Part shown: positions 45,183 to 57,290 of the stretch, in pieces
How the letters are laid out: each line of letters begins with the position of its first letter
Numbering within the stretch: the first letter of the stretch is position 1
Assembly (NCBI GenBank): GCA_032622095.1
Contig: CP136069.1
Location: 44,864,194 to 44,928,193, forward strand
Direction: 5' to 3'
Source: Siphonodentalium dalli
Lineage: Eukaryota > Mollusca > Scaphopoda > Gadilida > Siphonodentaliidae
DNA length: 64,000 nucleotides
Program-made: the position numbers and the translations under genes
The notes under the pieces: generated by a model
Told to the model about the DNA's origin: nothing
What the model saw: the letters and a program-made list of their open reading frames with translations, nothing else
Database searches by the model: none

Positions 45183-45404
45183 ATGCCTAGGTGTGCATAT
45201 GCATCTTGTAATAGTGACTGTCGTTATATATAAAAATTGGAGTCGGATTCTAACGATAAATTAACAGTGATATTTTGCCCATTTCCGAAGCTGAAAACTA
45301 ACAATGAACGATGTTTACGTAGGATCAGACCGTGCAACAAAAGTCACGAAAACTTCAATATCGACAGGATTACAAGGAATACATGTTTGTTCAAACAAAG
45401 GTAG
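45183..45404 (+). pseudogene. THAP-domain exon fragment with in-frame stop
   Basis: From ATG the frame reads MPRCAYASCNSDCRYI, a TAA stop, then LTVIFCPFPKLKTNNERC, IRPCNKSHENFNIDRITRNT and CLFKQR, ending at AAAG|GTAGGT, a possible donor. The MPxC-x4-C start, the FCPFPK motif and the basic INxDRITRNT stretch are the THAP zinc-finger layout (a DNA-binding C2CH finger common in transposase-derived genes). The tryptophan after FPK is replaced (CLRRI) and the final C-S-x-H-F is degraded (CLFKQR). The stop and lost zinc ligands make a working domain unlikely. Probable relic of a THAP transposase or a domesticated gene. Confidence 0.6.
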
Positions 45405-48060
45405 GTTAATATAGCTTATATATATTTCGGATTTTTATGTGATATAGTTTGCTAAAATAACTTTCGTTTCCAAGAGGGACAAGAAAACAGAACAATGATG
45501 CAAACAAATCACCACCGTTCTTTTTCGGTAGACAACGTCTCAAAGAAATCCTACCTTCTACAATATTATACCGGATTCAGTAATTATCGTTTCGATGCGG
45601 TATACAAGTTTCTTGTTTCAAATCATTCTACTCATCCTTTACCATAATTATGTACAAGGTGTCAAGAAATGAGACATGGGGAAGTTAGATTTGAAGAAGC
45701 AGTTCTGTCTGACATGTGTATTATAGACTCTACCGAGATTCGACTACATAAACCAGCATCGTTGAATGTACAAAGTCAAACTTAATAGTGACTAAAATAC
45801 ATATTTGAAATTAAGAGAAAAATATATTGTTATTAGTCGATGCATGGATGCAGATACATGTAGTTGGTTGGAAGTACTAACAGTTTAAACAATATCTATT
45901 TCTTGCCAAAGGCATATAAGTTTATCACTTCCGTGTTATTAAAGCTCATTTTGTTATATTATGCAACAACTAAACTCTATTATTTCTCTAGCGTCGATTA
46001 CCAATGCCTTCGCAGATCAAACGTGTGAAAACATCAAATGAAATGCAGCCTCGTTTCCTGTGTGTTAATCCGACACATCCATTATAGGTTGTGACTTCCG
46101 TTAGTTTATGACTTCGTTAAGACCAACATATCAGCTTGAATAACACGGGTGCTTGTCCCGGCGATTCGAAATGGCCATCGGCTTAATATTACGCTCAAAA
46201 CCATACACCATATACTTTAAGAACAGTTTGTTTTGCTTCCTTTGTGTGACGTCACATCGGTAAATCAAAGAAAAGAGCCGACGCTTAACTCAATTGAATG
46301 GTTGTCACTTTATGACAAAATCTTATCAGCACATGAACTGCTTTGGACGTCATTACCGTACTGATCCGGGTTTAGGCCCAGGGGGCCTTTGTTTTATTTG
46401 AGCTCAAAAACCCAAGTGGGCTTATACTCGGATATGGCCCTTTGCAAACCAAAAATCCCAAGAAATCGGGACAGTAAAACTGATCAATTAGATGAAAGCC
46501 GATCTAACGCCGAGTATCGGGAAATATACCCGGCTTCCAGATTAAGTGAAGGTAAGTATAAGTTGAGAAAGTAATTTTTCAATTAAATGTGAATATTAAA
46601 ATAACACTTCCAGTCTTGTTGTATTATTGCCCAAAATTCCAATAAATAAATGACATGCACTATTTGTGAGCAGTTTACAAATGTTAATGTCGATATAAAC
46701 CTTTATTTTGGTTTTTTGAGTGTATAACGTTGACGTAGTTTGGAAGACATGGTTGTTGAATGACAAGTTCCCCTTCTGCCCATTATTATACCCACTGGGT
46801 GTTTACAATAACCAGGAAGCCAGTTCTTTGTGTTTGGCCACCTGTAGGAACATACCGACGTTGTCACTGAACATGAAAAATATGTTTTTACAGTACCGTT
46901 GTTGACAGGTGCGCTGTGCACGTGCATGGCTATTTGAAGCGATTCATGTTTACCGCGTTCTCATCTATACGCCGTTAGCGATTGGGTTCTTTTGTATTTG
47001 ATGTCTGTTAATGATTGGTTTCCCCGGGAAGTATAATTGAATAAACAAATGAGATTTTAAGATACACTTTATTTTATTTTATTGAATATTCTCACTTGCC
47101 TACGAAGTATAATTTTCCGTTTTTAATATAAATATTATATTTCTCGAGTTCGTCAATCTGTTTATTGCGGTCTACAAGCTGATAGCAAATACTTACTTAC
47201 CACCGCTGAAATTGAACAAAATTTGGGGTGGGCCTAAACTCGAATATACCCATGTGCATGGAATTTGGCCAAAAGATATGGGTGGGCTTAAACACGGGCA
47301 TGGGCCTTGAGCCGGTTCAGTACAGTAATGTTATAATTGCTTTTGAGAAACTGACATGTCTGGCTGGTTGGGCCAGTTACTTGCTAAAATGCTGGCACAT
47401 GTGTGGAGATCAAGATTGACAGGGAGGGCTACTTTCACTAAGTGTATACATTGGCCCTTACATGTTATCCTTTACAGATACTTTTTCTCACTTCATAATC
47501 ATTGCTAGCACACGACGAGCATTACCGTGCAAATTTCATTCACACCAAACAAACAAAATCACTTAGGAGTTAGGACGAAATTATTGCGCATAATTTTTGT
47601 CTGGATCATTATTAATTTGTATTGTGTGCAGATGTATGAGTCAGTAGGAAATTGTATCAAAATATTACATTGTTTCCCTCCTTTGTAATAGTATTATTTT
47701 AGTTTTCTATTTTATGCCCAAACGATTCTGGAAATTATATAGTACCATTAACTGACTCTAGAGTCTAGATCATGAGCAACTACAGCCGTCAGCGCTTGCA
47801 ATAGTTAGCGACAGTAACTAGGAAGTAATTGCGTAGGCGTGGTTAAATCTGGAACGAGATTCCCCAATTCTTGTCCTTGAATGCAAGGACAGTGTGGACA
47901 TAACTTTTGTCCAAACGTTTGTGGTTTTTAGAAAGTTGTGTTAGAATGATTTTTAGACCCCAAACAACTGTTAATATGGCATTTACAAAAAGGTTTAAGG
48001 GCTTAAAAAGCCCCTAAATCACATTTAAACCAAAGTCCAAACCCCATAAACCCCTTTCAT
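45405..48060. other. No supported gene
   Basis: A consensus donor follows an open plus-strand stretch (GTGAAG|GTAAGT at about 46552), but no acceptor-linked partner was seen. The phrase GTGGGCYTAAACTCGAATAT recurs in diverged form near 46418, 47228 and 47281. TGACGTCA lies at about 46249. Confidence 0.45.
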
Positions 48061-48300
48061 TGGCATGGACAGACAGACGGACGGACAGACTGATTACATT
48101 ATACAACCTTTTTTTTCCAAAAGGGCCAGTGAAAGGGCGTATAAAAAGGGGCACAACACCATAAAAAATAATCAGACCATGACCAAATTCGAACTTGGTC
48201 TGCATCTTCTCAAATGTGATCCACATACAAAATATCAAGTAATTATGTTGAATATTACTCAAGTTACCATCCGGACAAGGAATGGGATGGATGCACGCAG
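48061..48300. repeat. GACAGACGGACGGACAGAC-type dispersed unit
   Basis: CAGACAGACGGACGGACAGA, then AAAATAATCAGACCATGACC, AAATTCGAACTTGGTCTGCA and TCAAATGTGATCCACATACA. Similar phrases are in 53200-54120. Confidence 0.6.
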
Positions 48301-48664
48301 CTGATTACAATAGTCTTCCGAAATTTTCGGTGAACAAAACAAGGCTTCTCAAATATTTCTACATGTTGGCTATTAAGAATAGAGGTCAAATGTCTTCATT
48401 GGGCATGACTACAGAACGAGAAATTAACGGTGCACCAAGTTCTGCTCAAGTTATTTTTCCAAAATGCATGGCTTAAAAGCAATGACTTATTAATACTAGG
48501 AAACAAGTGCAATATATAAGCTTGATAAATTCAATTCAGGTAACCAATATCAAAAACTACTAAGATATGGTATCAAAATTCTGGAATACCTCTCAACCAA
48601 CTCTGTTGACCAGCACAAAGCAAACATAGCAGAAATAGACCCATATTTAACAAAAGCATTGAGT

Positions 48665-48826
48665 TCAGCACCACCATCCCAAAATTGTTTTCAGGAACAA
48701 AGCAACAACAGCTATGATAACTATGATCACTTGTCTGTCAAATAAATTGTTAGCATGTTCATCAGGATCATCCCTTTGAATATCAATTAGTTTATCTGAA
48801 TAATACATGCTTCCATCATCTGCCAT
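48665..48826 (-). CDS. Possible 53-residue single-pass membrane ORF
   Basis: Begins MADDGSMYYSDKLIDIQRDD and ends in a hydrophobic segment VIIVIIAVVALFLKTILG before WWC and a stop. The acidic N-terminal half followed by one predicted membrane helix is non-random in look. Past a frame change, the following DNA also reads as protein-like (GGAELNAFVKYGSISAMFAL; ERYSRILIPYLSS), so this may be a frameshifted fragment of a longer gene rather than a complete small protein. Not recognised. Confidence 0.35.
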   Translation of the reverse strand: MADDGSMYYSDKLIDIQRDDPDEHANNLFDRQVIIVIIAVVALFLKTILGWWC

Positions 48827-51000
48827 TTTTCTTATACATATATAGAAAATTAAAGTTACGTCACTATAGCCTTTAGGTCACTATAGCCTTTATCTGAAAA
48901 CAAAACAGACATAGATAAGGACAACAACTCTATGGCCTCTAAGCAACTTGTCGCGACTTGTCAACTGGTAACATCTTGTTCTAAATTTAGTTCCTGAAAA
49001 AAAAACGAGTAACATACAAGCGCGCGACACTGAAGTTTAGATTAAAAAAGTACCCCCTGCAAAGCTCAAGAGGTTTATTGATATTAATTTATATAGCGCA
49101 AGCATTATGAGAACATTGTCTAATGTGTAATCAACATTAAATATTATTATTTTAAAATAAGAAATTATTCATTTTGTTTTGGGTCTTCTGAAACCAAATA
49201 TTTCATATTATGAAAAAAATGAAATTGGTATAATTATAAATTATATATTGAACTTCCAATTTCATATACATAAATAGAGACACTTTGTGGACATACTTAT
49301 CTATAAGCAATTTTCCAAGTCCAGAAAATAATCCTTAATTTATTTTGGAATTCCTTGGATGGAAGAAAATACAAATCCATGGTCACAAATACACACACAG
49401 GAAAGACATTTTTACATTAAAAAAAATATGTGACAGTGTTGTTACAAACTGATAAGAACCAAATAACTCAAATGATATATTCCACTGAATCAAACCATTT
49501 AACATTCCACTGCATAAAATATCTAGTCAAGTCAGAACAGGAATACAAATGTACAATGGTCACAGGACAACTAATATTTATACAGAGCTAAATTGTATGC
49601 TAAATATATGGCTCGTTTCATATCTGCTGTGACAGCTTTACATATCCTTGAAATTTAAGTTAGTAATATACAAAGTGGTCTCAAAGGTTCTATTATTATG
49701 AGTACTGTGTTCTGCTGTAAATACCCACTTGTGGAAATGTATAACAATATGGAATTGTAAAAAATGACCATGGAACCAGCCAAGTCAATGACATGATATT
49801 TAATAAAAGCTTCAAGGGATATTAATCACTAAAAGCACTGTAGTTCTACCCCAACAAACCTATATGATTCCAATGGTACTGGTTCTATGCATGTTTGGAG
49901 AACTGGGTCATCACTTTAAAAAATATTGGGTTCAATTTGGAAAAATCATATCCATCGCAACTATTCAGGAAAACAAGATATATCGGACATGGCTGTTGTG
50001 ACTACATCAAGAATTTTGATAATTTTCCAAGACCTTAAAATTTATAGCTCATAGTTCTTAGGGGCAAAATTTGATCCTTTATAACAGAATACTCTCTTAT
50101 GAGAAGTTACAGTATGTCATTCCCATTAATTCATTTGCAGGGATTTTAACAAAAAGTCTTCACAATTAACCCAGGTAAGATCGTATATGCATGGACGTTC
50201 AGGGATAACAATAGAGTCGTCACACAATACCCTGGTAAAACTTGAACGACTCCATAGTAACAATACATATTTATATATCCAATCAGATGATTCAGTTTAA
50301 ATAATGACAATACAATTAAAGTAATGATATTACAATAGGTTTATCGAGTAAAAGTCTATTCACATGAAAATAACTGAGAATGTGTATCAAAACAATGGGA
50401 TTATAACAAGTGTCAACGAGTATCATATTGTTTCCCCTGTGAGGTCTCAAATTTAATCCACATAATGCCAAAAGGATATCCGGATAGCTAAGCGATTGAC
50501 ATCGTATGCATGTGATCAAGACCTCAGGCTAGATTTTGCTCCATCAGATATGCTGGATCAGCAGCTTACAGACAATATCCCAAGCTGGTGTGGACTAAGG
50601 AAACATGGTCTTCCTAATTGACTGACCCATATCTATTTGAACAAATGCACCATACGTTTTCACTGTGGTGACGATTTTCTCATTCAAGCCTGAGCCCCCG
50701 TCAAATTATGTTTCCTGGCGGCTAGCACTCTTGAGCAGCATCATGGCATCATATTAATTTTAAGCATTAGTCGACTACCATTTTGAGGGTGATTTTCTGG
50801 CTGTAAGGCCACAATATTTAATAACTTTTGACAACATAAGTTGGTTTAATAAATTGAAACGCCAATGGAGTAGTTATTAAAATATATGGTTCTAGAAAAT
50901 TGTATGGGTACCGTATCTATCAAACATCTGAAAGAATTCCAATATCGATGCCTTCCAATTGTCACAGACTGACATGACTGTGCATCCAATGCATCAAACC
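48827..51000. other. No supported gene
   Basis: AT-rich DNA with nothing recognised beyond the repeat at 49285-49390. Confidence 0.5.
49285..49390. repeat. Repeat pair, copy 1 (partner 52905-53020)
   Basis: GTGGACATACTTATCTATAA, then GCAATTTTCCAAGTCCAGA and GGATGGAAGAAAATACA match 52905-53020 at roughly 75-80% by eye. One frame has a stop in this copy. Confidence 0.65.
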
Positions 51001-52236
51001 CATGTTATGTTTTATGAATTTTCCAATGCTTTTGTGTAACAGCACCTTGTATTATCTGTTTTATGAACTAACCAACACCTTGTTTACCAGCACACTGCAT
51101 TATCAGTTTTATAAACTTACCAGCACCCTGCATTATCTGCTTTATGAAATTACCAGCACTCTACATTATCTGTTTTATGAACTTACCAGCGCGCTGTGTT
51201 ATCTGTTTTATGAACTTACAAGCGCCCTGTGTTAACTTACAAGCGCCCTGTGTTATCTGTTTTATTAACTTACAAGCGCACTGTGTTAACTTACAAGCTC
51301 CCTGCGTTATCTGTTTTATGAACTTACAAGCGCCCTGTGTTAACTTACAAGTGCCCTGCGTTATCTGTTTTATTAACTTACAAGCGCCCTGTGTTAACTT
51401 ACAAGTGCCCTGCGTTATCTGTTTTATTAACTTACAAGCGCCCTGTGTTAACTTACAAGTGCCCTGCGTTATCTGTTTTATTAACTTACAAGCGCCCTGT
51501 GTTAACTTACAAGTGCCCTGCGTTATCTGTTTTATGAACTTACAAGCGCCCTGTGTTAACTTACAAATGCCCTGCGTTATCTGTTTTATGAACTTACAAG
51601 CGCCCTGTGTTAACTTACAAGTGCCCTGCATTATCTGTTTTATTAACTTACAAGCGCCCTGTGTTAACTTACAAGCTCCCTGCGTTATCTGTTTTATGAA
51701 CTTACAAGCGCCCTGTGTTAACTTACAAGTGCCCTGCGTTATCTGTTTTATGAACTTACAAGCTCCCTGTGTTAACTTACAAGTGCCCTGCGTTATCTGT
51801 TTTATTAACTTACAAGCGCCCTGTGTTAACTTACAAGCTCCCTGCGTTATCTGTTTTATGAACTTACAAGCGCCCTGTGTTAACTTACAAGCTCCCTGCG
51901 TTATCTGTTTTATGAACTTACAAGCGCCCTGTGTTAACTTACAAGTGCCCTGCATTATCTGTTTTATTAACTTACAAGCGCCCTGTGTTAACTTACAAGT
52001 GCCCTGCGTTATCTGTTTTATGAACTTACAAGCGCCCTGTGTTAACTTACAAGTGCCCTGCGTTATCTGTTTTATGAACTTACAAGCGCCCTGTGTTAAC
52101 TTACAAGTGCCCTGCGTTATCTGTTTTATGAACTTACAAGCGCCCTGTGTTAACTTACAAGCTCCCTGTGTTAACTTACAAGCTCCCTGTGTTAACTTAC
52201 AAGCACCCTGCGTTATCTGTTTTATTAACTTATTAT
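51001..52236. repeat. 54-bp higher-order minisatellite, about 19 units
   Basis: From about 51170 the unit is a 21-bp part (AACTTACAAGCGCCCTGTGTT) plus a 33-bp part (AACTTACAAGTGCCCTGCG with TTATCTGTTTTATG). A degenerate entry region spans 51001-51170. Since 54 is divisible by 3, both strands stay open: a 364-residue plus frame of CVNLQAPCVICFMNLQAP units and a 264-residue minus frame of KLTQGACKFIKQITQGAC units. Both are by-products. Repeat start ATGs, no splice context and equal openness of both strands argue against a protein. The last units lose the 33-bp part. Confidence 0.93.
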
Positions 52237-53199
52237 GACAAAAGTTGAAATTAGTATGTGAAAATATCGATTTCTTTTCAATTTCTGGCCGCCATCTTGA
52301 CTGTGAGTATCAATTGCCAAACCGTAATGAATACTTCATATCCATATTCCATATCAACATGTGATGGTGGGTAGAAATCGCAGAACAATAACGCCCATCA
52401 TAAGAAAGTAAAGGAATGTAGGCTTGTTTTCAAATTTCGGTCTCCATTTTGGCCGCCATCTTCGATTTGGAAAACCATTTCTTGCATGAGATGTAAGGTA
52501 ATTACTTCACCTCAGTATTTCCAACTCAACTGTCAGCATGGGTGGAGTTGTCGCGACAATAATGCCCAATGGTGTGAATATGAGGGAATTTCAGTAATTT
52601 TTCAAAATCTGCGGCCACTTTTTTTCTTGTTAACAACCAAAAACTAGGGAGCATGCAAAAGTGAGTGCTAGAATATCATATTTATCAATGTATTGTTACT
52701 ATAATGCTTGTGCTATATGTATGTCTGCTGTCTCATTTTTTTTGTTATATATACTTCAATATAAAAAAATATATATATAAATTCCAGTCCCATCTTTTGA
52801 AGCAACGTGGTCTATGTTGAACCAGATGAGATCAGTGGAACTTCAAAATATATATTGAAATTAAATTCCCATGAAATATTAAATTTATAAAATAAATTGA
52901 TATCCTGGATCATGTGGACATACCTATCTGTAAGCAGCTTTCCATGTCCAGAGAAGAATCCTGAATTTCTTATGGGATTCATTAGATGGATGAAGAGAAT
53001 ACAGTTCCATACTTCCTAATTCGTATCCAGGAAGGAAACTTGAAGTTTTTTCCTTATGAAGCCATAGAGATGACATGTCCAAATTCCTCATGTTTGCACG
53101 ATGGTCTATATCACCAGAGAATAACTAATGTAATAAAAGGCTGCTAGGACAAATGTCCTCCAAATAAGGTGGCTTTATTTGGCCGGTGGATTTTTTAGA
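52237..53199. other. No supported gene; repeat pair copy 2 at 52905-53020
   Basis: Contains GGCCGCCATCTT-type phrases near 52290 and 52450 (decayed relatives of the 32.7 kb family) and the partner of 49285-49390. Confidence 0.5.
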
Positions 53200-54120
53200 A
53201 ATGAATATTAGAAAAACTGGGCCCAGATTCTCAAATTATAAGTCGACAAGAACCATAACTGCGGTAAAAATGGGTGGACCAAACTTAAATTTGAATTGTA
53301 TTTTCAAATTAGTAATCCAAATACCAAATTTAAAAAAAATCAGATAACTATAACTAAAGCCATCAACCGGAAACCAAAATAAATGTCAAACAAGAGGTTG
53401 CACCACGGGTACTGGGATACCCCCATGGCGAAAATAAATGTGATGAACAAACAAATTACTTGACAATTCTAATGAACAACAGATGGAAATCCAACAATTT
53501 GAAAGCCCTCCTGATGCCAAACCTACGAACCAAATTTAAATGAGATCTGATAACCCATAGTTGAGATAGATGAGCAGACGGACAGAAATCCAACATTTTC
53601 ATATAAACAAAGAGAGATAACTCTTGAATGGAAAATGATAACATCAATGAATCATCTTTTGAAAGCCCTCCTGATGCCACACCTGCATACCAAATTTCAA
53701 TGATATCCGATAACCCATGGTTAAGATATATAGCGGATGTATGTACGTACAGACAATTGCATGTAATCCAGTATACCCCCATCTTTTGGGATAGGGGCAT
53801 AATTATTAATAAATATTATAAGGACAATAACACTAGTAAAAATTGGCAGACTGAATCCAAATTCTAAATTGACCTGTATTTTCATGTGGCTAATCCACAT
53901 ACACAATTTGAAAACTAAAACTAAATTTATCAAACGGAAACCATTATAATTGGCAAATTCTAAGTCTACAAAGACCATAACTTTGGTAAAAATGGGCCAA
54001 ATTCGAACTTGACCTGTATTTTCATGTCGGTAATCCACATACAAATTTTGCAAACAATCAGATAACCATCTGGGACAAATGGACCAACGAACAGACCCCC
54101 GATGCACAAACACTGCTGAT
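53200..54120. repeat. Degenerate dispersed/tandem family with GGACAGAC tracts
   Basis: AGACCATAACTTTGGTAAAA (53968) resembles AGAACCATAACTGCGGTAAA (53248). GAAAGCCCTCCTGATGCC occurs at 53500 and 53657. TTGACCTGTATTTTCATGT occurs at 53868 and 54009. Non-coding. Confidence 0.7.
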
Positions 54121-55389
54121 ATCTATGGTTCCCCGAAATAACATTTCGTGGGACAACTAATTATATAATCCATAATCCAGTAAAGGAACTGAACAAATCA
54201 CAAGAACCTGCTAATTAAACCGATATGATCCACCGTCCAACATAAACACATATAAACATATTAGTCAGTCAACTGTTTCCAGCACTAAAGGAGTTAAAGG
54301 AGACCTGTACACTAAATCTGACCATTTTGGGACCATCTCCTATTATACTCAATAGAAATTATCCAATAAAAGAATTACTTTGAGTCAAGAATGAGAGTTA
54401 AATAAACTCACGTACACAAAGAACCAACCTGATACTTATAACAAAGTGAATAAATAACTCGAGCCATAAACTCATTTTCATTATAATTATCATGTTGTTT
54501 ACATCGTTCATAAGAGCACATGAGCGTATTTTTCACTCATCTATAGCTCAAATTCATTCATTTGTTGCATATATTCTGTTGAGTATAAAAGGAGATGGTC
54601 CCATAAATGGCCAGATGTAATGTACAGTACCCCTCTAATGAACAAGAGTGCATAAAGCAACTGATACTGACCGGTGCAACAAAGTCCACTACTCATGATC
54701 ACAGGTAAACATTATATATGAAGAATATGACATTATACAAATACAGATAAAATGTGGGCTTGAAATCAGGTTCGATATCATTACATATTATGTACACACT
54801 TCAGCACCCTTGGCAATTTAGTCAACACTATTGTTATCTTGCCAGTTAAATTCGAATGATGTCTAAGGATCCTTTGAAATATGTGCATACTGGTTTACAA
54901 TAGAGCTGCTCTCAGGATATAATATAAAACAGTCCACAATACTAGGTTATAAGGATTATAAAAATTTTAAATCGAGCATCATGACACTGCACCCCAAATA
55001 CTAGTAACGGCATGTTAAACAACAGGGCTCTTATTACAGGCCCATCATGATGTATGGAATCACTGTGGATTGCAAAGAATATTTTTCAAATATATTGATC
55101 GATTTTAAGATAAATTTCCCAAATTCATTCTGTTTGAAAGACCAGATTTTCTTCATCTTCCAGCCAATGATATTACGTGCTAGCATACACCCTCGGAGAA
55201 GCATGACCATCCGACTTAGGGACATCTGAGGGTATTTTGGGTCGGCCCAAATTTTCAGGTTGGGTATTCTAGGTTTTGGTTAAATATTTACAATATTTTG
55301 GAGGGTTTTCTTTTAAAGAAAAATTTGTCTTTCTTATTTCTTATGTGGACACATCAAAACAACATTAATTTCTATAATGTATCTACTGC
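54121..55389. other. No supported gene
   Basis: Unique sequence. AGGAGATGGTCCCATAAATG (54590) is inverted relative to CATTTTGGGACCATCTCCT (54323), giving a weak foldback of about 250 bp. Confidence 0.5.
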
Positions 55390-55683
55390 TAATTCACGGG
55401 TACCTCGAAACAGTGCGCGGAACTGCGCGGTACAAACAAAACAGTTATTATGCACGGGGAGTTGATTTAAAACATGTATATTAATGCAATATAGTAGTAG
55501 GTCTTCAGTTACGAATTTGCAAGATCATTTTAACGTTTTATTAGAGAGAGTGAGTGGGAGAATCTACCGCGCACTGTTTCGAGAAATGCTTACTGCGCAG
55601 TTGTTACCAGAAAACTTAATGCGCGATGTCAGATTAATAGCCACAGTTACGCTGAATAGGTCACAGTACTCTCCCCGGTTTTC

Positions 55684-55762
55684 TGTGATAAAGTTATCCA
55701 GGTTCCTAAATTTGTGATAAAGTTATCCAGGTTGGAGAGAATTGTGATAAAGTTACCCAGGT
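55684..55762. repeat. GTGATAAAGTTATCCAGGTT tandem triplicate
   Basis: Three copies with a period of 28-31 bp; an inverted relative (AACCTGGTTAACTTTATCAC) lies near 55932. Confidence 0.85.
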
Positions 55763-56104
55763 TAAGCAAATCTCACAATATCAACTCGATTTAAAAGTGA
55801 CAGAAGGAAATATTGTTCAGTTTTGTCAAGTAATAGCCCTTATTAAGCATAAATAAAGACATATTAGTACTGTAGTTCGTGAATTTGATCGCAAAAATGA
55901 ATAATTTGTTGCTAAACATGAAATGTTATTAACCTGGTTAACTTTATCACAATTTCGGGAACCTGGGTAACCTATTTATACAAAAAAAGTTTCGATTTCC
56001 TCATGTTTCCAAATTTATTATTTAATGTTAAAATTCCGTTCGACGTGGAAAATAATCGATCAACGATTTTGGTGCTTTTTAAATTTAAGGCGTGAGTCTA
56101 CAGT

Positions 56105-56482
56105 GATAAAACTCCTCTCAATTACTATTTCAATGGCTTCAGGGGCCAAAAATATTTTATTCGAGTCGAGGAAGCCACCCATCAAAGCTCAGATTTATTA
56201 TATATCGATTTTAGAAATCTATTATTTTTCATTATCGGGAATACTTGCTGTCCCAGAAGTTTGCCGAAAAAGTCGACCGACATACTCTCGATACTAAATT
56301 CCATCGAACAAAATGTTGCCATACAACACATTTTGGGCAATTATATACGACATTTCACAGTCGTTAGCAATATTTTTGGATAATTAATCGATTCTAATAA
56401 CTAAAGTGACCTTTGATAACATTTTGTTGTTGTTGGAATCTGTTGAGATGGGGACACTCTGATCGGATTGAGTACCTTTAGT
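56105..56482. mobile_element. AGGTACTC-ended MITE, left-truncated
   Basis: ATAAAACTCCTCTCAATTAC through ATTCGAGTCGAGGAAGCCAC to CGGATTGAGTACCTTTAG. Collinear with 12521-13002, but the left terminus is absent. Nested in the 1.7 kb element. Confidence 0.75.
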
Positions 56483-57089
56483 TGCGTTTTCAGTGGATTT
56501 AATTTGATTCTGCATTTGGAACACAATTTTTCTAGGCTATATATGAACACTTGATGTATAGGGTCATTTGGGTATGAAATTGTCACTAATTTGTCAGAGT
56601 CGACTTCATACTTAGGCTATACCCTGCAGATTTAATCACTCAATAATCACTGCATGATGGTTGTGTTGTTTCAACATTTTAACTTCACACATTTTCCACA
56701 GTGACATGCAGTAAGCTGTCACCTCTAATTAGTCTACCGCTCTACTAGGCCTATTACTAATTAAGACATGTAGGCTAAGTGTGGTCCCTAATCCGAAACC
56801 ACGAGTATGCTTTTCGTGAAACAATGCGCGGAAGATATTGCGCAGTAAGCTTTTCTCGAAACAGTGCGCGGTAGATTCTACCACTCACTCTATCTCTCAA
56901 ATACAAGTTAAAACGTTAAAATAACCTTACAAATTCGCAACTGAAGACTGTCTACTACTATAGTTCATGTATTAAATCAACCCCCACCTGCCCCTGTGCA
57001 TAATAACTGTTTCATTTGTACCGCGCACTTCCGCGTAGTTCTGCGCAGTTCCACGCACTGTTTCGAGGTGCCGTAATTCACTGCTAATA

Positions 57090-57290
57090 GACAGATGGAA
57101 AACCATTATTTCCAAATAAAGAAGGATAACTCTAGAATGGGAAATGCAAACGACATTAGGTACTCTTTGGAAAGCACTCCTGATGGGCAACACCCCCATT
57201 AAATTTCATTCAAAACCGATAACCCATGGCTGAGAAATATGGAATGGACAGGCGGCTCGATGGACAGACTGACAGACATAAAAGTCAATC
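57090..57290. repeat. Dispersed unit with GGACAGACTGACAGAC tract
   Basis: GGATAACTCTAGAATGGGAA, GGAAAGCACTCCTGATGGGC and CGATAACCCATGGCTGAGAA match 53590-53730. Confidence 0.65.

Larger units (their letters stand above)
55398..57073. mobile_element. 1.7 kb inverted-repeat element with 8-bp target duplication
   Basis: TAATTCAC flanks both ends (55390-55397 and 57074-57081). Ends are GGGTACCTCGAAACAGTGCG and the complement of CGGCACCTCGAAACAGTGCG. About 210 bp of each end is inverted, including CAAAACAGTTATTATGCACG, AGTTGATTTAAAACATG, TCTACCGCGCACTGTTTCGA and GCTTACTGCGCAG. The interior holds a GTGATAAAGTTATCCAGGTT array and a nested MITE, with no transposase. An 8-bp duplication is compatible with hAT or P superfamilies. 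Confidence 0.8.

Noticed and set aside
47191-47215. Perfect acceptor and donor 5 bases apart (TTTCAG|CGGTG|GTAAGT on the minus strand)
   Set aside because: A 5-nt microexon is improbable without flanking exons; treated as coincidence.
49285-53020. Repeat pair 49285/52905 as a duplicated exon with GTATGT donor
   Set aside because: One copy has an in-frame stop in the plausible frame, and the phase does not fit exon 44174-44306.
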